Source: an uncultured Acinetobacter sp. (GTDB taxonomy: Bacteria > Pseudomonadota > Gammaproteobacteria > Pseudomonadales > Moraxellaceae). Taken from it: a DNA stretch of 64,000 bases. Positions 33,675 through 42,162 of the stretch are shown here, in pieces. A program made the position numbers and the translations under genes. Each line of letters begins with the position of its first letter. The stretch's first letter is position 1. The DNA lies in NCBI RefSeq assembly GCF_947626835.1, contig NZ_CANQTS010000002.1:1-64000 (forward strand). The letters run 5' to 3'. The notes beneath the pieces are model-generated. The model ran no database searches and was not told the origin of the DNA. It saw only the letters and a program-made list of their open reading frames with translations.

Positions 33675-34562
33675 TTACCAATGTTCACCGGGGAAAATAC
33701 GCGCATAAGCCTTTTGTAGCCAATTCAGCCTTTGTGGTTGCCCCACCGATGCGCTTGAACTTGGGAACAAATTAAAGCCAATTGACATCAATTTATTGTT
33801 AACGTCTGGTGCAACTGCATAGGTCATTGAGGCAAGATAACCCAAACTGGTGGCAATTTTTTTCGGGCGTTTAATCACGGCATAAGCGACTAAATCGGCT
33901 GCTTGTTCAGGGCTTAAGGTCGGCACATAGTTATACATTTTGGTCGGTGCAATCATCGGTGTGCGCACCAAAGGCATATAAATTGAGCTAATCGCGATAT
34001 TGTGTGAATGTACCTCAGCAGACAAACAACGACTAAATGCATCAAGTGCGGCTTTAGAGGCCACATAGGCTGAAAAGCGTGTGGCATTGGCCAAGACACC
34101 AATCGAGCTAATATTAATAATATGCCCTTGGCGACGCAGCATCATTTTAGGCAGTAAGTTCATAATTAAACGTACCGAGCCAAAGTAATTAAGCTGCATA
34201 GTGCGTTCAAAATCATGAAAACGATCAAATGATTCATGCACCGCACGACGAATCGAGCGGCCAGCATTATTAATTAAAATATCAATATGGCCGACATCCG
34301 CTAAAATTTGTGCCGACACGCGATCAATGGCTTCTAAATCATTTAAATCACAGGCATAAACAGAGGCTTGGCCTCCACGTGCCACAATGTCTGTTTTGAC
34401 CGCATCTAAGGTCTCTTGGGTACGTGCCAAGAGCAGCACATGTGCACCTGCATCGGCTAATTTATGCGCTGTGGTTAGCCCAATACCGCTGGATGCACCA
34501 GTGACCAACACAATTTTGCCTTCTACACGCTTATGTAACAATTTTTCAAACTTTGCCTTCAC
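33675..34562 (-). CDS. acr1: Fatty acyl-CoA reductase Acr1 (short-chain dehydrogenase fold)
   Basis: Acr1 reduces fatty acyl-CoA to the aldehyde with NADPH, the first step from storage or alkane-derived fatty acids to wax esters in Acinetobacter. The 295-aa length and many segments match what I recall of A. baylyi Acr1: VTGASSGIGLT (NADPH loop), NNAGRSIRRAVHESFDRFHD, INISSIGVLANATRFSAYVASK (catalytic Ser, Tyr, Lys) and the C-terminus YARIFPGEHW. Start is a GTG with AGGAAA upstream. It stands alone with a 590-bp upstream region; the wax synthase partner is not in this window. Expression is probably tied to nitrogen limitation or growth phase, but no signal is visible. Confidence 0.93.
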   Translation of the reverse strand: MKAKFEKLLHKRVEGKIVLVTGASSGIGLTTAHKLADAGAHVLLLARTQETLDAVKTDIVARGGQASVYACDLNDLEAIDRVSAQILADVGHIDILINNAGRSIRRAVHESFDRFHDFERTMQLNYFGSVRLIMNLLPKMMLRRQGHIINISSIGVLANATRFSAYVASKAALDAFSRCLSAEVHSHNIAISSIYMPLVRTPMIAPTKMYNYVPTLSPEQAADLVAYAVIKRPKKIATSLGYLASMTYAVAPDVNNKLMSIGFNLFPSSSASVGQPQRLNWLQKAYARIFPGEHW

Positions 34563-35069
34563 GGTAATGTTTCCTGACCTATTCTTAAAATGAGCTCTTG
34601 TTTTTTTATGACATTGTTTGACATAGAAGTCATTGGCTTCATATGCTTAAGTGTTGCAAATCATAGTCGATTTCAATAAAAATGCCAGTTTTGTTTAAAA
34701 AATCCGCATTTTACGTCGTCTAAGCAAGGCATACATGCTGGGTAATCAGCAAAAAATAAGGTAGACCTTGTTTTGAGCTTATAGCATGCAAAAATTACAC
34801 CGAGAAGACAGCCGAATGATTGTAAAAGCTAAATCTTGGCTTTTAAGTGGTATGTACAGGTACAAAATTTTATAGTCACATTCATCGCGTTGACATATGT
34901 ATAGCTTATAAAACACACATAGACGTGATGACTGTATGGATGCAATAATTTTTAACTTAAAAACAAGATAATCGTATTGAAATCAAGCAGATGATTTGGT
35001 TTTAAAAAGATATTTACAACAAACTGAGCAAGTTAAGCAACATGCCTTATTTTTTCAAAGTATTCATCG
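34563..35069. other. Long AT-rich region between acr1 and ettA
   Basis: About 500 bp divergent promoter region with no supported gene. A TTGACA at 34891-34896 is followed by TATAAA, but the spacing (11 nt) is too short for a normal sigma-70 promoter. No repeats or RNA elements were recognised. Confidence 0.45.
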
Positions 35070-35149
35070 TATAATACCCGATTATTTTTTCGCTCATTTG
35101 AGCCGGGGCGCTTCATCCCCGAAATTAGTTTTCTATTGAGGAGTCCTAC
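35070..35149 (+). promoter_or_regulatory. TATAAT box and two-hairpin leader of ettA
   Basis: A perfect TATAAT (35070-35075) with only a weak -35 element precedes a short leader. The leader contains two hairpins in a row, GCTCA-TT-TGAGC (35092-35103) and CGGGG / CCCCG (35104-35121), ending 28 nt before the GTG start and its GAGGAG site. Confidence 0.45.
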
Positions 35150-36811
35150 GTGGCCCAATATATTTACACGATGAACCGTGTGTCGAAGATGGTTCCGCCG
35201 AAACGCGAAATCTTAAAAGACATCTCTTTATCATTTTTCCCGGGCGCTAAAATTGGTGTTCTTGGTTTAAACGGTGCAGGTAAATCAACCTTGCTTCGTA
35301 TTATGGCGGGCGTAGATAAAGATTTCTCTGGTGAAGCGCGTGCACAACCAGGTATCAAAATCGGCTACCTTGAGCAAGAACCACCTTTAGACGAAACTAA
35401 AGACGTTCGTGGTAACGTTGAAGATGGCGTACGTGAAGCATTAGATGCTTTGGCACGTCTTGACGAAGTATTCGCTGAATATGCAGCAGAAGATGCTGAC
35501 TTTGATGCGCTGGCAAAAGAACAAGAGAAGTTAGAAGCGATTATCCAAACTTGGGATGCGCATAACTTAAATAACCAACTTGAACAAGCTGCAGCTGCAT
35601 TAAACTTGCCAGCATGGGATGCTGATGTCACTAAACTGTCAGGTGGTGAGCGTCGTCGTGTTGCACTTTGCCGTTTGCTGTTGTCTAAGCCAGACATGTT
35701 ACTTCTCGACGAACCAACGAACCATTTAGATGCATCATCTGTATCTTGGTTAGAGCGTTTCTTAAAAGATTTCCCAGGTACGATTGTTGCCATTACGCAT
35801 GACCGTTATTTCTTAGATAACGTGGCGGAGTGGATTCTTGAGCTTGACCGTGGCATGGGTATTCCATACCAAGGCAACTACTCTTCTTGGTTAGAGCAGA
35901 AAAATGCCCGTTTAGAGCAAGAGAACAAGCAAGAAGAATCTTTTGCGAAAGCCTTGAAAAAAGAACTTGAATGGGTTCGCTCAAACGCTAAAGGCCAGCA
36001 AAAGAAAAACAAAGCGCGTATGGAGCGTTTTGAAGAGCTTAACTCGCGTGAATTCCAACAACGTAACGAAACTTCTGAAATCTACATTCCACCTGGTCCA
36101 CGTTTAGGTAACAAGGTTGTAGAAGTTGAAGGCATCAGCAAATCGTTTGGTGATAAGTTACTTTATAAAGATTTATCATTTGTTGTACCGCCGTGTGCGA
36201 TTGTGGGTATTGTCGGCGAAAATGGTGCGGGTAAAACCACACTGTTCCGTATGATGACCGGTGAATTACAACCAGATACAGGTTCTGTGGTTCTAGGTGA
36301 GTCAGTTAAAGTGGCTTATGTGGGTCAGATCCGTGACACCCTAGACAACAACAAAACTGTTTGGGAAGAAGTCTCTGGCGGTTTAGATATTTTACGTATT
36401 GGCGATTATGAAATTGCTTCACGTGCTTATATCGGTCGCTTTAACTTTAAAGGTCAAGATCAGCAAAAACGCGTTGGTCAATTGTCAGGTGGTGAGCGTA
36501 ACCGTTTACAACTGGCTAAAATCCTACAGCTTGGTGCAAACGTTATCTTACTCGATGAACCGTCGAACGACTTGGACATCGAAACTTTACGTGCATTAGA
36601 AGATGCAATTTTAGTCTTCCCAGGTACTGTAATGGTGATCTCGCATGACCGTTGGTTCCTAGACCGTATTGCAACGCACATTTTGTCATTTGAAGGTGAA
36701 ACACCTGAATTCTTCACAGGTAACTATGCCGAGTTTGAAGAATACCGTCGTAAACGTGATGGTGATGACTTAGTGACCAAGCGTCAAAAATACCGCAAAA
36801 TTGGTGGCTAA
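35150..36811 (+). CDS. ettA: Energy-dependent translational throttle protein EttA (ABC-F ATPase)
   Basis: EttA binds the ribosomal E site and gates the first elongation steps according to the ATP/ADP ratio. The 553-aa protein has two ABC domains: Walker A GLNGAGKST and GENGAGKTT, signatures LSGGERRR and LSGGERNR, Walker B LLLDEPTNHLD and ILLDEPSNDLD. A charged linker (LKKELEWVRSNAKGQQKKNKAR) and the arm insertion typical of EttA separate them. It has no membrane segments, as expected for ABC-F. Start is GTG with a strong GAGGAG. The gene is monocistronic with a strong terminator. Confidence 0.97.
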   Translation: MAQYIYTMNRVSKMVPPKREILKDISLSFFPGAKIGVLGLNGAGKSTLLRIMAGVDKDFSGEARAQPGIKIGYLEQEPPLDETKDVRGNVEDGVREALDALARLDEVFAEYAAEDADFDALAKEQEKLEAIIQTWDAHNLNNQLEQAAAALNLPAWDADVTKLSGGERRRVALCRLLLSKPDMLLLDEPTNHLDASSVSWLERFLKDFPGTIVAITHDRYFLDNVAEWILELDRGMGIPYQGNYSSWLEQKNARLEQENKQEESFAKALKKELEWVRSNAKGQQKKNKARMERFEELNSREFQQRNETSEIYIPPGPRLGNKVVEVEGISKSFGDKLLYKDLSFVVPPCAIVGIVGENGAGKTTLFRMMTGELQPDTGSVVLGESVKVAYVGQIRDTLDNNKTVWEEVSGGLDILRIGDYEIASRAYIGRFNFKGQDQQKRVGQLSGGERNRLQLAKILQLGANVILLDEPSNDLDIETLRALEDAILVFPGTVMVISHDRWFLDRIATHILSFEGETPEFFTGNYAEFEEYRRKRDGDDLVTKRQKYRKIGG

Positions 36812-36824
36812 TTCCACGCATTAA

Positions 36825-36851
36825 AAAAACCAGCCTTCGGGCTGGTTTTTT
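36825..36851 (+). terminator. Terminator after ettA
   Basis: The stem AACCAGCC / GGCTGGTT with a TTCG tetraloop is flanked by A-run and T-run. Confidence 0.95.
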
Positions 36852-36941
36852 ATTGTGTAGCAATTATGTGAGGCTTGAATTGTATCTCCCCATTTTCTTG
36901 TTAAGTTAAAGGCATAACAGCAAACTTAAAAGAGGGCAATG

Positions 36942-37868
36942 ATGAGCGGTCAACACGATCATAGTCATGCCACTGTGACAGAAGAAAATTTTAAAAAACT
37001 CAGTCTAGCCTTATTGCTGACCACTACCTTTTTGGTGATTGAAGTCATTGCAGGCTTTATGACACAAAGTTTGGCTTTGTTATCGGATGCTGCGCATATG
37101 CTGACCGATGCTGTGGCCTTAGCGATTGCTTTACTTGCCATTAAAATTGGTAAGCTGCCTGCCGATAACAAAAGAACATTTGGCTATCAGCGTTTTGAAA
37201 TTCTTGCTGCTTTATTTAATGCAGGCATGTTATTTGTGGTTGCAATTTACATTTTATATGAAGCGTATCAACGCTTTAGTCAGCCGCCTGAAATTCAAAG
37301 TATCGGTATGATGTTGGTAGCTACAGCAGGTCTGATTGTCAATTTAATTTCTATGCGTATTTTATTTTCGAGTGCCGAAAATAACTTAAATATGAAAGGG
37401 GCTTATCTAGAAGTCTTAAGTGATGCTTTAGGTTCGGTGGGCGTGATTGTGGCTGCCATTGTGATTTATTTTACCGGTTGGATGTGGGTCGATAGCGTTG
37501 TGGCAGTTGTGATTGGTTTTTGGATATTGCCACGCACATGGGTTTTGGTGAAACAAAGTGTGCATATTTTGCTCGAAGGTGTGCCAGAAGAAATTGATAT
37601 TGAAAAGCTACGTCATGACTTATTGCAACTTCAACACGTTGAGGGTATTCATCAACTTAAAGTATGGGCGATTAGTTCTAAAAATATTCATTTAACCGCA
37701 CATTTATATGCCCCTCAAGCTGACCGTAATGCCTTATATCATGCAGCAACAGAATTGCTCGCCCATGAACATGGGATTAGTGAAGTTACCTTACAGCTTG
37801 AAGATCAAGTCTGTATCAGCGAGCATCAACATAAAGATGCGCATGACCATAAAGATCATACGCATTGA
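36942..37868 (+). CDS. Cation diffusion facilitator, zinc exporter (CzcD/ZitB type)
   Basis: This 308-aa inner-membrane antiporter exports Zn2+ and possibly Co2+ or Cd2+. Six membrane helices fill about residues 20-215. The metal site pairs are visible as SDAAHMLTDA in helix 2 and LSDALGSVG in helix 5. Both ends are His-rich (GQHDHSHAT; HQHKDAHDHKDHTH), typical of metal-capturing tails. A cytoplasmic ferredoxin-like domain follows helix 6. The second of two adjacent ATGs was chosen because AGAGGG is better spaced for it. It converges with a zinc-ribbon membrane-protein gene. Confidence 0.93.
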   Translation: MSGQHDHSHATVTEENFKKLSLALLLTTTFLVIEVIAGFMTQSLALLSDAAHMLTDAVALAIALLAIKIGKLPADNKRTFGYQRFEILAALFNAGMLFVVAIYILYEAYQRFSQPPEIQSIGMMLVATAGLIVNLISMRILFSSAENNLNMKGAYLEVLSDALGSVGVIVAAIVIYFTGWMWVDSVVAVVIGFWILPRTWVLVKQSVHILLEGVPEEIDIEKLRHDLLQLQHVEGIHQLKVWAISSKNIHLTAHLYAPQADRNALYHAATELLAHEHGISEVTLQLEDQVCISEHQHKDAHDHKDHTH

Positions 37869-37894
37869 TCTAAAGATGAAGGGCAATCAAAAAC

Positions 37895-38236
37895 TTAGAT
37901 TTGCCATTCATGGTTGCACTGACGGCATTTCCATTTTTTTTGTGACTGCATAAACGCTTGCATAGACAATTTAAAGTCAGAGAAATCTCTAGAGAATAAG
38001 AAGCCGGCAATTAAACATACCACAAATGCCGCAATGGTCAGCATTTGTAAGATTTGACCTGCGCCATCGCTAAAAATCCACATCGCAATACTAATCAGCA
38101 CCAAGCTGAGTAAAACAAATACCGATGGGACTAAAAAAACTAAACTTTTTGGCACAACCGGGCGGGCAGCAGGTGAGCCAAGCTCAGCCACGGGCATAAT
38201 CTTTGGGCTTTGGCATTGTGGGCAACGGTATTGCAT
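37895..38236 (-). CDS. Zinc-ribbon-like small membrane protein (113 aa)
   Basis: Two CxxC motifs, YRCPQCQSP at the N-terminus and WKCRQCNHEW at the C-terminus, could together form one zinc ribbon. Between them lie two membrane helices (about residues 31-54 and 62-80), so both ends face the same side, probably the cytoplasm. No named family is recognised. The ATG is preceded by TGGAGT. It converges with the zinc exporter gene, but shared function is not established. Confidence 0.8.
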   Translation of the reverse strand: MQYRCPQCQSPKIMPVAELGSPAARPVVPKSLVFLVPSVFVLLSLVLISIAMWIFSDGAGQILQMLTIAAFVVCLIAGFLFSRDFSDFKLSMQAFMQSQKKWKCRQCNHEWQI

Positions 38237-38359
38237 TGCAACTCCATAATTTTAATCTATAGCGCATTTTAACAGGAAAGCCAAAATAACAGGCAATAAA
38301 AAAGCCCAAGTCAGATGCTTGAGCTTTTTCATAAGATAACGTATCCGCCATCTTAAATA

Positions 38360-38435
38360 TGGCGTCCCTACGGGGATTCGAACCCCGGTTACCGCCGTGA
38401 AAGGGCGATGTCCTAGGCCTCTAGACGATAGGGAC
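38360..38435 (-). tRNA. tRNA-Glu (anticodon TTC)
   Basis: A 76-nt cloverleaf on the minus strand: acceptor GTCCCTA, anticodon loop CTTTCAC (TTC), T-loop GTTCGAATC and encoded CCA. It lies on the same strand as and downstream of gltX, the gene for its own synthetase. Confidence 0.97.
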
Positions 38436-38464
38436 AAGTGAGGCAACACAGGTAAGAACAACTT

Positions 38465-38540
38465 TGGTGGAGTCAAGGAGGATCGAACTCCTGACCTCTA
38501 CAATGCCATTGTAGCGCTCTACCAACTGAGCTATGACCCC
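38465..38540 (-). tRNA. tRNA-Ala (anticodon GGC)
   Basis: A 76-nt cloverleaf on the minus strand: GGGGTCA pairs with TGACTCC (one G-T pair), the anticodon loop ATGGCAT gives GGC, and CCA is encoded. It sits between gltX and tRNA-Glu, 58 bp after the gltX stop. Confidence 0.97.
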
Positions 38541-38598
38541 AGTCTGTGTGGTGGCTATATTAAGGATTTCACCACCACACGTCAATATGTTTTTTTAA

Positions 38599-40107
38599 TT
38601 AAGCGTCATCAACCGCTTCATTTTTAGGCAATTGCAAGCTTTGATTGAGTTTTTCCCACACTTTAAGCTCTTTTTTGCTTGGACCACCCACAATGTCTAA
38701 AGCATGACGTAAACGTGCAAAGGTTAAATCAGGGCCAATCGTCACCATGGTTTGCATGACAGGCGTAGATGCGGTTGAACCGGCAATCGCAATAAAGAAC
38801 GCAGGCATGAAATCACGTAGTTTGATTTCCATTTGTGTGGCTAAGTCCATTAAGGTTTGGCTAACAGTGTCATTGTTCCATGTAAACATGCTTTCTAAAC
38901 GCCAAATGGCAAACTGTAAGCTTTGACGCACTTGTTCCTCAGAAAGTTTTTTACTTTCGAACTGCTCTTTAGACAGCGTAGGGAAGTGATTAAAGTAATG
39001 CGCTGACCAATTGACCGCTTCAGACAATAAATTAATACGTGGCTGAATTGCCGCTGCAATATCTTCTAAAGTTTGGCGATCTGCTTTCCAAGCCAATAAA
39101 GTATCTAGCAACTCGCTTGGGGTTAAACCTTTGATCCACTGACCATTGAGCCAATTGAGTTTTTCAACATCAAAAATTGGGCCACCTAAAGAGACACGTT
39201 GAATGTCAAAGTTCTCAATCATCTCGGCAAGGGTGAATTTTTCACGCTCATCTGGCATTGACCAACCCATACGACCTAAATAATTCAGTAAGGCTTCAGG
39301 CAGTACACCAATATCTTTGTAATAGTTAATTGAGGTTGGGTTTTTACGTTTAGACAGTTTTGATTTGTCAGGGTTACGTAATAAAGGCATGTGGCACAGC
39401 ACAGGCATGTTCCAACCAAAATATTGGTACAGTAATTGGTGTTTAGGTGCAGATGGTAACCACTCTTCGCCACGGAACACATGGGTGATTTCCATTAAAT
39501 GGTCATCAACCACATTGGCCAAATGGTAAGTCGGTAAGCCATCAGTTTTGAGGAGCACTTGCATGTCGACTTGTGCCCATGGAATTTCCACTTCGCCACG
39601 CAGTAAATCATCAATCTTACAAGTACCTTCAGTCGGCACTTTCATACGAATCACATGCGGTTCGCCTGCAGCTAAACGACGTTCCACTTCTTCTTGTGAC
39701 AAGAGTAAACCACGGCCGTCATAGCGAGGGCTTTCACCACGTGCTTGTTGCTCAATACGCATTTGATCTAACTCTTCCGCGGTTGCGAAACAGTAGAATG
39801 CATGGCCTTTTTCAATCAGTTCTAAAGCGTATTGCTTGTAAATATGCATACGTTCAGATTGACGATAAGGTGCGTGTGGACCGCCAACATCTGGACCTTC
39901 CGACCAATTTAGACCTAACCAACGCAGCGAATCCAAAATCATTTTCTCAGATTCAGGGGTTGAGCGTAATTGATCGGTATCTTCAATACGTAAAATGAAT
40001 TCCCCACCGTGCTGTTTAGCATAGCAGAGGTTAAACAATGCAATATAAGCAGTCCCTACATGTGGAAAACCGGTAGGAGATGGGGCAATACGAGTACGAA
40101 CGGTCAT
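38599..40107 (-). CDS. gltX: Glutamyl-tRNA synthetase
   Basis: This class Ic aminoacyl-tRNA synthetase charges tRNA-Glu. The 502-aa chain has the HIGH-type motif [14 protein letters not shown] near the N-terminus (HVGT) and the KMSKS-type motif KSKLSKRKN (about residues 250-258). An anticodon-binding helical domain occupies the last 170 residues. Length is normal. The start codon has AAAGAG upstream. It is followed on the same strand by tRNA-Ala and then tRNA-Glu with no clear terminator before the tRNAs, so read-through co-transcription is possible. Confidence 0.97.
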   Translation of the reverse strand: MTVRTRIAPSPTGFPHVGTAYIALFNLCYAKQHGGEFILRIEDTDQLRSTPESEKMILDSLRWLGLNWSEGPDVGGPHAPYRQSERMHIYKQYALELIEKGHAFYCFATAEELDQMRIEQQARGESPRYDGRGLLLSQEEVERRLAAGEPHVIRMKVPTEGTCKIDDLLRGEVEIPWAQVDMQVLLKTDGLPTYHLANVVDDHLMEITHVFRGEEWLPSAPKHQLLYQYFGWNMPVLCHMPLLRNPDKSKLSKRKNPTSINYYKDIGVLPEALLNYLGRMGWSMPDEREKFTLAEMIENFDIQRVSLGGPIFDVEKLNWLNGQWIKGLTPSELLDTLLAWKADRQTLEDIAAAIQPRINLLSEAVNWSAHYFNHFPTLSKEQFESKKLSEEQVRQSLQFAIWRLESMFTWNNDTVSQTLMDLATQMEIKLRDFMPAFFIAIAGSTASTPVMQTMVTIGPDLTFARLRHALDIVGGPSKKELKVWEKLNQSLQLPKNEAVDDA

Positions 40108-40150
40108 AACACTCTTTATCTTTAGAAAAGTAACTAAAGACCATTATAAC

Positions 40151-40184
40151 GAAAAAGCCCAATTACATTGCTGTTAATTGGGCT
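40151..40184 (-). terminator. Terminator after the 91-aa exported protein gene
   Basis: The 10-bp stem AGCCCAATTA / TAATTGGGCT with a 9-nt loop is followed by TTTTT on the minus strand. It separates the small gene from gltX. Confidence 0.88.
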
Positions 40185-40234
40185 CAAATTCATAAAGCAC
40201 ACGCAAAAGGGCAACGTGCGCTTGTTGTCTGATA

Positions 40235-40510
40235 TTAAGAATTAGAACTAAATAAAGACTGCACAAAACGTGAAAAACTTTGGTTTTGCGCCGCTAAAAT
40301 ACTTTGGCTTGGCTTGTTCTTCATACTGGTGACTAATTTTAAGTTGCTGCCATTTAACTCAGGATTTTCCTGTTTTTGGGTTAAGGCTTTTTCAATCAAA
40401 CTTTGTTCAGGCGATTTTACTTTTGCTTGGGTATTACTTTTTAAGCTGGCCGCCTGTGCATTTGACAATACGCACAGTGACAGTACAACAATGGCAATAT
40501 GTTTAAACAT
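40235..40510 (-). CDS. Small exported hypothetical protein (91 aa)
   Basis: A clear signal peptide (MFKHIAIVVLSLCVLSNAQA, cleavage after AQA) precedes about 71 mature residues rich in S, N, K and Q. No family is recognised. The start at 40510 follows AAGGGGACATCC; an upstream in-frame ATG adds 17 residues ahead of the signal peptide and was rejected. It is monocistronic with its own terminator, in the same direction as gltX. Probably periplasmic; function unknown. Confidence 0.75.
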   Translation of the reverse strand: MFKHIAIVVLSLCVLSNAQAASLKSNTQAKVKSPEQSLIEKALTQKQENPELNGSNLKLVTSMKNKPSQSILAAQNQSFSRFVQSLFSSNS

Positions 40511-40989
40511 GGATGTCCCCTTTTTGACATAAAGTAAAGCCTGTTTTAAAGCTTGATACAATGGCGCTGAGTTACAATCAATAGACAGTGCTCAACTTAA
40601 ACTTACCGATTGCCTATAGACATTATTATTAACAAACAAGTATGAAGATTAAGTGAAGACGCGCACATTTGGCACTTAGTTAATCAATATTTAAACAAAC
40701 ATGCAAATCTGCAACTTAGCTTAATCTTATATAAATGTTACGAAAATTAAGCTAAAGCGGCTAAGCTAAGTATGTTTTAATAGAATGATAAATTTGAATA
40801 TATCTTTTATGCATATGTTATGCATAAAAATCTATATAACAGTCAATGAATAAAAATCCCAATAAAAAACAAATTTTTAAGGAAATATTCAGCGATTTTT
40901 TAAACAAACCTCACTCATGCGTAAATTTGCGATTTATAAGTATATTTCATATATTTAGCACTAATTTAGATAACGGACTTAATGCTGTC
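40511..40989 (+). promoter_or_regulatory. Upstream region of sbp with repeated inverted elements
   Basis: This 480-bp region lacks a supported gene. It contains a perfect 11-bp inverted repeat TTTTATGCATA-TGT-TATGCATAAAA (40805-40829). It also contains three copies of the 8-mer TAAGCTAA: one inverted (40716-40723) and two direct (40748-40755 and 40762-40769). These are candidate operators for control of the sulfate-binding protein gene, for example by a CysB-type LysR regulator. The regulator assignment is inference. Confidence 0.5.
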
Positions 40990-42006
40990 ATGAAAACTCA
41001 ATTGAAGTCTTTAGTTGGCGCAGTGCTACTGTTTAGTAGCTTGGCTTTTGGTACCTCTGCTCAGGCGGCAGACCGTGAATTTTTAAACGTTTCTTATGAT
41101 GCAACACGTGAGTTCTATGATGAATTCAATAAATCATTTGGTCAATATTGGCAAAGTAAAACCGGTCTTTCGGTTGCGTTTAAACAATCACACGGTGGTT
41201 CGGGCAAACAAGCACGTTCGGTGGTGGATGGCTTAAAAGGCGACGTAGTGACCCTAGCACTTGCCAATGACATTGAAGAAATTGTTAAATCAGGCCAAAT
41301 CCAGCCGGGTTGGCAAAAAGAGTTTAAACATAACTCAGCGCCATATACCTCAGCGATTGTGTTTATGGTACGCAAAGGCAATCCTAAGGGCATTAAGGAT
41401 TGGTCAGATTTGACTAAACCGGGTGTGCAAATTATTACTCCTAACCCAAAAACCGGTGGTCTACCACGTTGGGTGTATTTATCGGCTTGGGGTTATGCAC
41501 TTAAACAACCGGGTGGTAATGAAGCCAAAGCCAAAGAGTTTGTTGGCAAGATGTACCATAACGTCAAAGTCATGGACTCGGCAGCACGTGCCTCAATGAC
41601 CACATTTGCTGAACGTGGCATTGGGGATGTGTTACTCACTTGGGAAAACGAAGCTTTAGTCACGCAAAAAGCGTTAGGCAAGGGTAAATTTGATATTGTG
41701 TATCCATCAATGACCATTTTAACTGAGCCATCTGTTGCGATTGTCGATAAAACAGTTGAGAAAAATGGCAATAAATGGTTAGCACAAGGCTATATCAACT
41801 ATTTGTATTCACCATTGGGTCAAGATATGGCAGCACGTCATTTCTATCGTCCACGTAATGCAGAAATTTTAGCCAAATATTCACATCAATTTCCAAAGCT
41901 AAATACCTTTACCATTGATGAAGTGTTTGGTGGTTGGGCAAAAGCGCAACAAACTCACTTTGTAAATGGCGCGATCTTCGATCAAATCTATAATTCAAAA
42001 CGTTAA
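40990..42006 (+). CDS. sbp: Sulfate ABC transporter periplasmic binding protein
   Basis: This 338-aa protein captures sulfate (or thiosulfate) in the periplasm for an ABC importer. A signal peptide (MKTQLKSLVGAVLLFSSLAF..AQA) is followed by a solute-binding fold with family segments LLNVSYD-type FLNVSYDATREFYDEFN, QSHGGSGKQARSV, NPKTGGLPRWVYLSAWGYA and DVLLTWENEA. The start was placed at the signal-peptide Met; the long upstream in-frame extension of 48 codons is not coding-like. No permease or ATPase genes (cysTWA) are adjacent, so the rest of the transporter is elsewhere. Followed by a terminator. Confidence 0.95.
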   Translation: MKTQLKSLVGAVLLFSSLAFGTSAQAADREFLNVSYDATREFYDEFNKSFGQYWQSKTGLSVAFKQSHGGSGKQARSVVDGLKGDVVTLALANDIEEIVKSGQIQPGWQKEFKHNSAPYTSAIVFMVRKGNPKGIKDWSDLTKPGVQIITPNPKTGGLPRWVYLSAWGYALKQPGGNEAKAKEFVGKMYHNVKVMDSAARASMTTFAERGIGDVLLTWENEALVTQKALGKGKFDIVYPSMTILTEPSVAIVDKTVEKNGNKWLAQGYINYLYSPLGQDMAARHFYRPRNAEILAKYSHQFPKLNTFTIDEVFGGWAKAQQTHFVNGAIFDQIYNSKR

Positions 42007-42019
42007 TAGCTGCGTCAAG

Positions 42020-42043
42020 AAGCCCCATTTTTGGGGCTTTTTT
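42020..42043 (+). terminator. Terminator after sbp
   Basis: The stem AAGCCCC / GGGGCTT with a short A/T loop is followed by six T. Confidence 0.9.
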
Positions 42044-42162
42044 GCATTTAAAACGGTTTTCTCTATGATAAATAAAAATTCCCTACAAAAAGTCGTTTGG
42101 CGCTTGGCTTAAATCAGGTGATAATGCGCAGTTACCATTGTGTTGAATTTTAAAAGAGTGCT

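Noticed and set aside
34891..34925. TTGACA plus TATAAA between acr1 and ettA as a promoter
   Set aside because: The spacer is only 11 nt, too short for sigma-70.
40846..40989. In-frame extension of sbp by 48 codons
   Set aside because: It would bury the signal peptide inside the protein and has no coding signature.
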